From Oasisia sp. SBJ-2009 (lineage: Eukaryota; Annelida; Polychaeta; Sabellida; Siboglinidae), in contig OZ024861.1 of assembly GCA_964017155.1 (NCBI GenBank), positions 47,102,513 to 47,166,512 on the forward strand: DNA of 64,000 bases, written 5' to 3'. Shown here piece by piece: positions 42,087-54,100 of the stretch. Below the pieces are notes generated by a model that was given only the letters and a program-made list of their open reading frames with translations, was not told where the DNA came from and did not search any database. A program made the position numbers and the translations under genes. The first letter of the stretch is position 1, and the number at the start of each line of letters is the position of its first letter.

Positions 42087-45000
42087 GTGCTGCAAAGATT
42101 CTACATGACGCCACACCCATAATGGACATTCAGTCTTGGTGCATACACTGACCTCTGGTGGCCTTGAGATGCAAATGTTATGCACCTGCTGACATCTTAT
42201 GGCCATGATATGCAAAATGTATGCAGTCTACCCCTGGTTGCCTTAGCAACCCTTCTCTTTCCCCTGGTGGTGGCTGTCTCTAATGGCTTTACTGTGCATA
42301 CTGCCCTCTAGTGGCCTTGACATGCAATCTTTGCAACTGCTCTAGATGGTCGTCGCTGGCATGGCCGCACACAATGACATCAGCAAGGCACATGAGATCG
42401 CCAACGAAGTGCGACGTATCCACAAACAGCTCAAGGAAGCTCAGACCTGGTCAACGACTTACAACAACCGGGAACGCCTGTTCGGCATGCCAGTCACTAA
42501 CGTACGTATGCATTGATTGTATATAGTTATATAGCTAAACGCGAAATCGGGGAGGGGAAAATGATCGGGGAGGATGGGGTGATACAATGGGGCGCACTAC
42601 TATTATAAGCATTGTCACTACTAATGTTGTGTTATGTTGTGTTATGTGAATATTTACCACCAGAATTATTTCCTCTTTGGGGGACTATTAAAGGTTATTG
42701 TATTGTATTGTATTGTAGTTTAAGCACAACTGAGCCAGCTTAAGTATATTATATGTACATATTGTATACATACTTTATATATATATATGTATATTATTAT
42801 ACATGTATATATATATTTATGTATATATGTGTATATATATATGTATATATATATATATATATATTAATATTTCACGGGATTAATGTATTATCCCCAAAAG
42901 AAAAGTAATCCCTTTTTCGTAATTCCTACCTGATTAAGAGTTTTCACCAGTTATGAGATTCATCCAAATGTAACAAGGATGTTATTCAATTGCTATTCAA
43001 TTAAAGCAATTACTCAATTGACATGGACCCTACAGGAAACAGCAGTGTGGCAGTGAACAGACGTTTCTGTGGTTGTATCTGTGCATAATTTCATGGCATT
43101 TATCTGTTTTAGTATGAGAAACTGTCGAAGCTCATCAAAGACTTTGAGCCATTCAAGAACTTGTGGATCACAGTGTCAGACTGGCTGAAGTGGTACGACA
43201 GCTGGATGAACGATCCTTTGACCAGCATCGATGCGGAGACAGTGGAGAAAAACGTTAATGAAGCCTACAAGACGATGCACAAGTCTGTGAAGATATTCCA
43301 GGACATTCCAAGTAAGTGTCCTTGGGAATAATTCATCTCTCTATCAGTGTGAAAGGTCCATCGGTGTCAGAGATCCGGCACTGTTGACTGTACACACCTG
43401 TGCATACCTGTACCCATTTGTAACCTGTGTCCACCTGTACCAATCTGTACACACCGGTGCCCATTTGTACCGTCTGCACCACCTGTACGTACCTGTTCCC
43501 TCCTTCACACTTGTAGCATCTCTACACGCCTGTACTCACCCATTCCCACCTGTCCGTACCTGTACCATCTATACTCACCTGTACCCACCTGTGCCTTCTG
43601 TACTCACTATACCTGTCTGTATCCACCTGTACCTACCTTTACCCACCGGTGGCCTCCTGTACCTACCTGTGTTCACCTGTACCTACCTGTGTCAGCTGTA
43701 CTTACCTGTGTTCACCTGTACCTACCTGTGCTCACCTGTATATACCTGTGCACACCTGTATACCTACCTGTGGACACCTGTACTTACCTGTGCACACCTG
43801 TACCTACCTGTGCTCACCTGTTCCTACCTGTGCACACCTGTACCTACCTGTGCTCACATGTACCTACCTGTACACACCTGTTCCTACCTGTGCATACCTG
43901 TACCCACCAGTACCTACCTGTACATACCTGTGCTCACCTGTACCTACCTGTGCACACCTGTACCTACCTGTGCTCACCTGTACCTACCTGTGCACACCTG
44001 TACCTACCTGTGCTCACCTGTACCTACCTGTGCACACCTGTACCTACCTGTGCACACCTGTACCTACCTGTGCACACCTGTACCTACCTGTGCACACCTG
44101 TACCTACTACCTACCTGTGCTCACCTGTACCTACCTGTGCACACCTGTACCTACCTGTGCTCACCTGTACCTACCTGTGCACACCTGTACCTACCTGTGC
44201 TCACCTGTACCTACATGTGCACACCTGTACCTACCTGTGCTCACCTGTACCTACCTGTGCACACCTGTACCTACCTGTACCTGTCTGTTGCTTACAGGTG
44301 TGGCGGACGTGGCCAAGGAGATCAAGGGATATATCGAGGACTTCAAGCCCAACATTCCCCTCATCCAGGGACTGCGCAACCCAGGGATGAGGCACAGACA
44401 TTGGGAGCAGGTGCTTGCCCCTTCCCTATCCTATCCGAGTTAACTGCATTACTTGTGGCTTCTACATTGCTACAGCAAACTATACTGCCACCGGCTTGCT
44501 TGTCACCTGTAAAAAAGGGTGGTGTATGCTAATTATGGCTTGTATGCTTAATAGAACGAATACGGTAAATAATTTCTGAAAGTCTTAAATAAAAATGAGG
44601 CCTTAGCATAAAGTCCAACCTCCGTCTATATGAAAGTTTGACTATGACGACTTATTTGCCATTCACCTACCTTGGATTTGGCAAATTGCGATTTAGTCTT
44701 CCGAAAAATGTTGAGCCCTTGAAACCAACTTCCCTATCCTTCTGACTTGATGAACATTTCCATCAAAACATTTTGCTGAAGGCAAACGTCAATTCAAATG
44801 TCTACTTGTCTGTAATGTTTATTTCATTTTCCAGCTGTCTGGTGACCTTGGATTCCAAGTGATGCCCAAGGCCAATCTGACCTTCAACAAATGTCTGGAT
44901 ATGAAGCTAGGGGATCACATTGGTGTCATCAGTAAGATCGCAGAGGTGGCAGGCAAGGAGTATGCAATTGAACAGGTGATTGTGACACATGATCTATTTC

Positions 45001-47442
45001 TTTGTGCATTACTCCTATGTGATGTGATGCTGTGTCAAGTTGTATGACGTCTGGTGACATCCATTATGAGTTCTAGCTGACCCTGTTTCTTCTTGCTAAA
45101 TGTGTCACTGGCATCACCAAAGACATATGACACTAGTTGACCAAAATCTTGACACTTGTGTAAAAAAATACATAAGACTGACATTGACAAAGAGCGATGT
45201 CATCAAAGCCATGACACAGATCTTATCAAGAGAGAAATGGCACAGATGTCACCAAAGACACAACACTAACATCAACAAATACCTGGCAGTGGTGTCAACA
45301 TAATATGACACTGGTGTCAACAAAGACATCGACACTGGTGTCAGCATAATATGAAATTGGTGTCAACAGATACATGACACTGGTGTCAACGTAATATGAC
45401 ATTGGTGTCAACAGTAACGTAATACTGGTGTCAACAAAATATGACACTGGATCCAACAAAGACTTGACACTTGTGTCAACATAATATGACACTAGTGTCA
45501 ACAAAGACTTGACACTTGTGTCAACATAATATGACACTGGTATCAACAAAGACTTGACACTTGTATCAACATAATATGACACTGGTGTCAACAAAGACTT
45601 GACACTTGTGTCAACATAATATGACACTGGTATCAACAAAGACTTGGTGTCAACAGTGACACGTCACTAGTATCAACAAAGATGTGACATTGACATCAAC
45701 AAACATAGTGATCACAGAAAGACTTGACTGTAGCTCGGGAACAGGGAGGTAATACACTTACAATGTCAATAACTTAGCGTAGCAACATACAAATAACCAC
45801 AGTTGAAAAGATTAATGATACAATGTATTGATCGATATATAAGGCATTGACATGAAATGACACGTCACTAACTGAGCTCCTTGTGTCACTAGGCCCTAGA
45901 CAAGATGGAGAATGAGTGGAACCCGGTGACCTTTGAGATTCTCGCGTACAAGGAGACAGGAACCTACATCCTGAAGGCTTCCGAGGACGTCTCGCAGTTA
46001 CTGGACGACCACATCGTGATGACCCAGAGCATGTCATTCTCCCCCTTCAAGAAACCCTTCGAGGAACGCATCAGCACGTGGGAGAGCAAACTACGCACCA
46101 CTCAGGTGAGTGCACGGCAAACTACACAGCAAACTACACATTAGTCGCGTAATAATCTACACAGAAAACTACACATTAGTCGCGTAATAATCTACGCAGC
46201 AAATTACGCATTAGTCGCGTAATAATCTACACAGAAAACTACACATTAGTCGTGTAATAATCTACACAGCAAATTACACATTAGTCGCGTAATAATCTAC
46301 ACAGAAAACTACACATTAGTCGCGTAATAATCTACACAGAAAACTACACATTAGTCGCGTAATAATCTACACAGCAAACTACACATTAGTCGCGTAATAA
46401 TCTACACAGCAAACTACACATTAGTCGCGTAATAATCTACACAGAAAACTACACATTAGTCGCGTAATAATCTACGCAGCAAATTACGCATTAGTCGCGT
46501 AATAATCTACACAGAAAACTACACATTAGTCGTGTAATAATCTACACAGCAAATTACACATTAGTTGCGTAATAATCTACACAACAAATTACATATTATT
46601 CGCGTAATAATCTACACAACAAATTACATATTAGTCGCGTAATAATCTACACAACAAATTACATATTAGTCGCGTAATAATCTACACAACAAATTACGCA
46701 TTAGTCGCGTAATAATCTACACAGCAAACTACACATTAGTCACGTAATAATCTACACAGCAAACTACACATTAGTCGCGTAGCATGCAGAGAAATGTATG
46801 TCAAGAAGATTGGTGCATCATCATAATCTTTGTCACAGACAATGTCATTGTCGTTATCATCGTTGTCCTATAATCATCGATACTGTTATTGTCATTATCA
46901 GTGTCATGGTCATTATATCCTAATCAATTTTACCACTGGCATCATTGTCAAAAAGGTTGTCATCTTTGACAATGTTTTCGTTCCTGAGTTAACTAATGTC
47001 ATGATAATTGTCAAAATTGTAACCATCATTACCATCAACATCATCTTCATTGTCATCATCATTGTCAGCATTGTCATAATTGACTATTGATGGTTTCTTT
47101 AATTGTTTGTTTGTTTCATTTCGTTGTTAGAACATTTTAGCATGTTTTGTATCGAAATGTAAAAAAGGAACAACATGCCAAGATAATGGCAACCATTAAA
47201 AATGTTGTGTATACATATACAATTTCTGCTGTAATATTTATGTGAGCCAGTTTGTTTGTAAACCACAATATAAATATATGCGATAAACACTTAAAGTGCT
47301 AACAATATAAAATAAGTCAATGCATATGTAAATGTAATTCATTTGTATTAATGTGTTAAATAAATATGTTAAAATAAGTTAAATAAATAAGTTAAATAAA
47401 TAAGTTACATACAATACTAAATTGACTTTGAAAAATTAGATG

Positions 47443-47520
<78 letters not shown>

Positions 47521-48125
47521 TAATATATTTACATAATGTATATATATATATATACATAACATATATCCAGAAAGAATCCAGAAAGCAAGAGTGGCATTCA
47601 TCATGTTGAGAAAAATTTGGAGAGCAAAACGAATCAAAATTAACACCAAGCTGAGATTGTTTAACTCAAATGTGAAGGCAGTTTTGCTCTACGGAGCGGA
47701 GACATGGCGAACCACACAGAAGACACTAAAGAAAATACAGACCTTCATCAACAAATGCCTGCGCAGAATACTACACTTGAAGTGGACAGACAAGGTACCA
47801 AACACCACACTCTGGAAAACAACCAAGCAACTACCCATAGAAAATGAAATAAAGAAGAGAAAATGGAGGTGGATAGGACATACACTAAGGAAACCACCAG
47901 AATCAATCACCCGTCAAGCCATCACATGGAACCCCCCAGGGAAGAGAAGAAGAGGTAGGCCACGAAACACCTGGCAGAGAGACACAGAAAAAGATACAAA
48001 AGAGATGGGGTACACCCGGAAAGAAATGGAGAAGATGGCCACAGACAGAAAACAGTGGCGTTCCTTAGTCGATGGCCTATGCTCCGAGCGAGCGAAAAGG
48101 CATAAGTAAGTAAGTAACATAACAT

Positions 48126-48179
<54 letters not shown>

Positions 48180-51100
48180 ATTAAGACAAGCAAACTTTAT
48201 AATATATCATTAATGTAGTTGCACTCCAATCTCCCATTTAATGAGTGTGAGCCGTCATTACGTGTGTGTAATTACAATGTAATGGACATTACTGCTCCGT
48301 GTCGACAGGACGTGTTAGACGAGTGGCTCCTATGTCAGAGACAGTGGCTCTACCTGGAGCCCATCTTCAGCTCCGATGACATCAACCGTCAGCTGCCAGT
48401 GGAGAGCAAACGTTACCAGACGATGGAGCGACTCTGGCGCAAGATCATGAAAGACGCCAAAGAGAACCCCCAGGTGCGTGAATAAACGGTGTCTTCCCGT
48501 TATAGCTACATTTTATTCCCATTATAGCTACTAATTAAGTTTGACAGTTGAACTAATCTCGTCATAGCTACTTTTCTATTTCTCCATTTTACATTGTAGC
48601 AAGATAAGGAAGCATTAACTAATTTTCATACGGCTTTGATGTTATTTGATAGGTGTGTCCCACTGAGGAATTTTCCAGTTCATGGTTGCTAAACATGATG
48701 CTGCCATCCCATCACCACATAACAAGAATAACATTGATGACTTACATTCCTTTTTGATAAATGCAATTCTGTACTCAGTACAATTAACGTAGTTGTCTTT
48801 TGAAATAAATGTTTTGCACAAGTGTTTTATGGTATATATATTTTCCATTTTCAAATAACTGACAGCTACATTTATATATCATTCTTTTAAAATGTGTCCT
48901 TCATTAATACATTTCATGTAGAAATCTTACAGTAATCTGAAATAGTTAATGCTCCCTCTTGCTGTCCCCTCCTGAATTGTGTAATTAAACAAGTAGCTAT
49001 AACGGAACTGTCAAACTTAATGAGTAGCTATAACAGGGAAAAACTGTAGCTATAATGGGAAGTAGCTATAATGGGAAGTAGCTATAATGGGAAGTAGCTA
49101 TAATGGACCTAGACCGAATAAACACGTGTGAGAGCAACATGGCAGCTACGTGACACTTACACGGCAGAAGTACAATTATTTTCAATTAAGTGACTGATTA
49201 TGTATTTAATTTAATGCTGTAATGACAGAAAACAGGAAAATATGACAATAATATTGATACAAGTGTATCTTAAATGGGGGATACTGGCCACGTTTCGGTC
49301 ATATTTGCACTACACAGATGAGGGCCGAAACCATAGGTTTTTTTGTCAATCTGTTCACTTTTAATGTGTCTGTGATCTTTTCGGCAACAAACAATGCAAT
49401 TATTTTACGTTTTATTTTAACACATTATGTTGAATGTTGATGATCATGCTAACTATCAGTGTTTCATATGTGGCATAGAACACTGAGCTATAATCAATTC
49501 AATTCAATTCAATAACTTCATTCCAGATTCAATATGGCGCATACAGCAAGTACATGTGACTCAGGTCCATATGTTGACATTAGGCAGACAATATGTACAG
49601 TTTGCATTCTGACCCAATGTTGTGTATATAAGAAAAATGTATACAGTTGTTTCAGTCAAGTGTTCACATATAAAAGCATGTTCCAGTGTTTTCAGATCCT
49701 GGAAGTGAATCTTAAGCTTGAAGTTAGAATGTCATTTAAAATATAGTTAACAGAGACTGGCAGCATTGTACATCCATCAAACAGAGTGCATAGCAGGCTG
49801 GTACTTTCATATTTTGACATACCAATAAACAACTTTAAAATATTGTGATATGCAATATGCAATCTATTTAATGTGGATTTCTTGTAATTCCACCAGAGTT
49901 ATACTCCATACATGGGTGAGCAATATGAATAAAACAGTGTGAGCTTAACCTCTAGGGAGCACATACTAAATTTTCGCAATATAATATTTCCTTGTACATA
50001 TATAGCTCTGCGTTGTCTATTAATGTCATCATCATCGCCTAGCAACTGACCTCCAACCTTTGAGTCAAAACATTATGTTGAAAGTTGACAGTCATGCTTA
50101 AAGGCAAGATTTTATGTAGTGCAGTATCCAGTCCTCAGGACTGTTCTAAGCGCTTTAGACTTTACTTCCCTGACAGACCTGTTCACTCAGACACTGTCTC
50201 GGCTTCTCTAGGAAGCATCCAGCCATACGCTACAATTACTGCAAGAAAGGTTCCTCGTACACATATCCACCACTGTCTATAGCCAGGTACCCATTTATAC
50301 AGCTGAGTGAACTGGAGCAATGTTGAGTGAACAAACTTGCTATCAGCGTTTCATATGTGGCATAGAACACTGATCTATATCCTGGCAACTGACCCCTGTT
50401 TGTTGACGGCGTTGCTAGGTGATCACGCTGTGCCCTGACAACCGTCTCCTTGACAACCTGAGAGAGTGCAACAAGTTGCTGGAACAGGTACAGAAGGGTC
50501 TCAGTGACTACCTGGAGACTAAGCGCAACTCGTTCCCGCGCTTCTACTTCCTGTCAGACGACGAGTTGCTTGAGATCCTTTCTCAGACCAAGGACCCAAC
50601 GGCCGTACAGCCACATCTGAGGAAATGCTTCGAGAACATAGCCAGGGTAAGCTATCTACTTTACTGTAAGCGGCCGTCATTGCTTTTTTACTTAAGTTAT
50701 TAATATATTTTATTATTTATATATTATTTTATTTTATCTATTTATTGCTGATAAGTTTAGCTTATGAACTAGGACTTTTAGAAGGTTTATTTAATTATCT
50801 GTTTATTATCATTTAACATTTCATCATTACGTGCTAGTTTAACTGATTATGAATATTTTTAATATGTATGTGTTACAATGTATTTTATAAATTTTTCCCG
50901 ATATACGGCGCTTTATAAATAAAATTATTATTAGTAAAATTATTATTTTACCCCTGTAAGAAAACCTGTTCAGCTTCGATCATCCAGTTTTATTTACTTT
51001 TTGTCCCTATAGTCAATGCTAATATTGGGACTAAGGCTTTTGCTGTGGGTGCGCTTACTCTTTGGGATATGTTTACTTCTAATGTTTAACAGTTGAAAAT

Positions 51101-54100
51101 ATTGCTAAATTCCGCCATCGTGTAAAGATGTCCTTTTACAATCTTGCCTATCCACCAATGCTCCCTGGCATATCAGTCAACCTGATGACAATTGGAATTG
51201 TTTATTGACTCTGAGATCGATTAACCTTTTTGTATTGATGTGCGTCTGAGCATGGTTTCTATGGATTTAGGCACAGTAGAAGTTACCTAATTATTATTAT
51301 TATTTGTCTTCTTGAAGATTGACTGACAATGTCTTGTTGTATATATTTTATTGATAAAAGGTACAGATTCCGTGTGAAATACCAAATTTATGTTCTCTTG
51401 GTTTTCATCAGTATCTGTGCCCATCTCAGTCTCAGTTGAGTCATTGTTGTGGCAAAACTCAAATGTCAAATTTATGGAACACCATCTGTAGTTGTCTGTC
51501 TTGTGTGTCAAGCGTCAGTGACATGATTATGTCAGATTCTCCGTGCTTCTGCATCAGATAACGTTTGAGGAGGACTTGAAGATAACAAAGATGGAGTCGG
51601 GAGAGGGAGAGGTTGTGCCCTTCAAGAAGGACCTGTACCCACGAGGCAATGTGGAGGACTGGCTGCTGGAGGTGGAGGACGTGATGAAGGAGAGTCTTCG
51701 TTTGATCCTGCTGGAGGCCATCGCCGACTACAGCAAGGTAGCATTGTCCCACTTCTGACACCATTTAGTATCAACCCACTTCTGATACCATTCAACACCA
51801 TCCCACTTCTTACACCACTAAACATTGTCCCACTTCTGATACCATTCAACATCATCCCACTTCTGATACCATTCAACATCATCCCACTTCTGACACCATT
51901 CAGCATCATCCCACTTCTTACACCATTCAACATCATCCCACTTATTACACCATTCATCATCATCCCACTTCTTACACCATTCAAAATCATCCCACTTATT
52001 ACACCATTCAGCATCATCCCACTTCTGACACCATTCAACATCATCCCATTTATTACACCATTCAGCATCATCCCACTTCTGACACCATTCAGCATCATCC
52101 CACTTCTTACACCATTCAACATCATCCCACTTATTACACCATGCAGCATCATCCCACTTCTTACACCATTCAACATCATCCCACTTATTACACCATTCAG
52201 CATCATCCCACTTCTGACACCATTCAACATCATCCCACTTATTACACCATGCAACACCATTAATCACTATCCCTCTTCTGACAGTGCAAAACATTATCCT
52301 ACGTCTGCCACCATACACTGTTAGCCTACGTCTGACATCATACAAGTTGTTATCCCCCTTCTGACACCACAAACATTATCCCACTTCCGATACCTAACAG
52401 TGCTAGCCTATACATGACACCATATAGTGTTATTCCATTTCTGACGCCATAAAACAATATCCCACTTCTGACACCAAACAAAGTTATCCCAAGTTTGACA
52501 ACACCATGTGACATTATCCCACTTCTGACACATTGCACGTAGTTAAGGAATCTCTCTACTGGCAGGCATGTTCATTAGAGGAACTGAACAAACAAACAAA
52601 CACTTTTGCGAAAAGAAAAAACAGATTTGCAACTTATCCTTATAAACAGAGCAACTGTAACACAAAGCTACCATGGCTTGTGTCATGGTTGTCTGGTGCG
52701 GGACATCAGTTAGTTTGTCACTTGCTCAAACGTCACCTCCACCTGTTGCCTTTCTCTTTGTCCTCAGGAGGCTTCACAAATTTTCCATCTAGCCTCTTCT
52801 TTTTCCATCAACTTTTAGTTATCGTCCCCAGTATATGCCCAGACCAGCCCTCTCTACTCCCACCTGCCTTCCTGTCACATGTATGTCATCTGTCACGTGT
52901 ATGTCATCTGTCATGTGTATGTTATCTGTCAAGTGTATGTCATATGTCACGTGTCTGTCATATGTCACGTGTATGTCATATGTCACGTGTCTGTCATATG
53001 TCATGTGTATGTCATCTATCATGTGTATGTCATCTGTCATGTGTATGTCATCTGTCACATGTATGTCATCCATCACGTGTATGTCATCTGTCACGTGTAT
53101 GTCATCTGTCATGCATGTCATCTGTCACGTGTACTTCATCTGTCACGTGTATGTCATATGTCATGTATATGTTATCTGTCACGTGTATGACATCTGCCAC
53201 GTGTATGACATCTGCCACGTGTATGTCATCTGTCACGTGTATGTCATCTGTCACATGTAGGTCATTTGTCACGTGTATGACATCTGTCACGTGTATGTCA
53301 TCTGTCACATGTATGACATATGTCATGTGTATGTCATCTGTCACATGTATGTCATCTGTCATGTGTATGCCATCTGTCACATGTATGTTATATGCCACGT
53401 GTATGTGATATGTTGTGTGTGTCATATGTCACATGTATGTCATCTGCCACGTGTATGTCATCTGTCACATGTATGTCATCCGTCATGTGTATGTCATCTG
53501 TCACGTGTATGTCATATGTCACGTGTATGTCATCTGTCACGTGTATGTCATCTGCCACGTGTATGTCATCTGTCACATGTATGTCATCTGCCATGTGTAT
53601 GTCACCTGTCACGTGTATGTCATCTGTCACATGTATGTCATCTGTCACGTGTAAGTCATCTGTCACGTGTATGTCATCTGTCACGTGTATGTCATCTGTC
53701 ACGTGTATGTCATCTGTCACGTGTATGTCATATGTCACGTGTATGTCACCTGTCACATGTATGTCATATGTCACGTGTATGTCACCTGTCACATGTATGT
53801 CACATGTCACGTGTATGTCACCTGTCACATGTATGTCATATGTCACGTGTATGTCATCTGCCACGTGTATGTCATCTGTCACGAGTATGTCATATGTCAC
53901 GTGTATGTCATCTGTCACGAGTATGTCATATGTCACGTGTATGTCATCTGTCACGAGTATGTCATATGTCACGTGTATGTCATCTGTCACGAGTATGTCA
54001 TATGTCACGTGTATGTCATCTGTCACATGTACGTCATCCGTGTGTGTAGAAAAAGCGGACAGAGTGGGTGTTGGTGTGGCCCGGTCAAGTGGTCATCGCG

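Larger units (their letters stand above)
47297..48235. mobile_element. dispersed repeat interrupted by a LINE fragment and (AT)n
   Basis: 47,297-47,445 and 48,176-48,235 match, in order and on the same strand, one continuous segment at 54,833-55,110 (shared landmarks TTAAAATAAGTTAAATAAAT, TAAATTGACTTTGAAAAATT, GATTAAGACAAGCAAACTTT, TTAATGTAGTTGCAC). The 730 bp between (47,445-48,176) are absent from the second copy, so they are an insertion: (AT)n, LINE fragment, (AT)n. Confidence 0.8.
49422..50410. repeat. tandem-duplicated intron segment, each copy with a different insertion
   Basis: Copy A: 49,422-49,492 plus 50,040-50,070, interrupted by a LINE tail. Copy B: 50,071-50,098 plus 50,338-50,410, interrupted by a SINE. 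Shared landmarks are CATTATGTTGAA.GTTGA, CATGCT, CTATCAG.GTTTCATATG, TGGCATAGAACACTGA.CTAT and GCAACTGACC. Copy B runs into the exon 24 acceptor. Confidence 0.8.

Noticed and set aside
43384..44532. Open frames of 382, 264 and 233 codons
   Set aside because: They are the translated CACCTGTACCTA satellite; overlapping frames are all open because the unit lacks stops. Only 44298-44410 is coding (DNAH1 exon 20).
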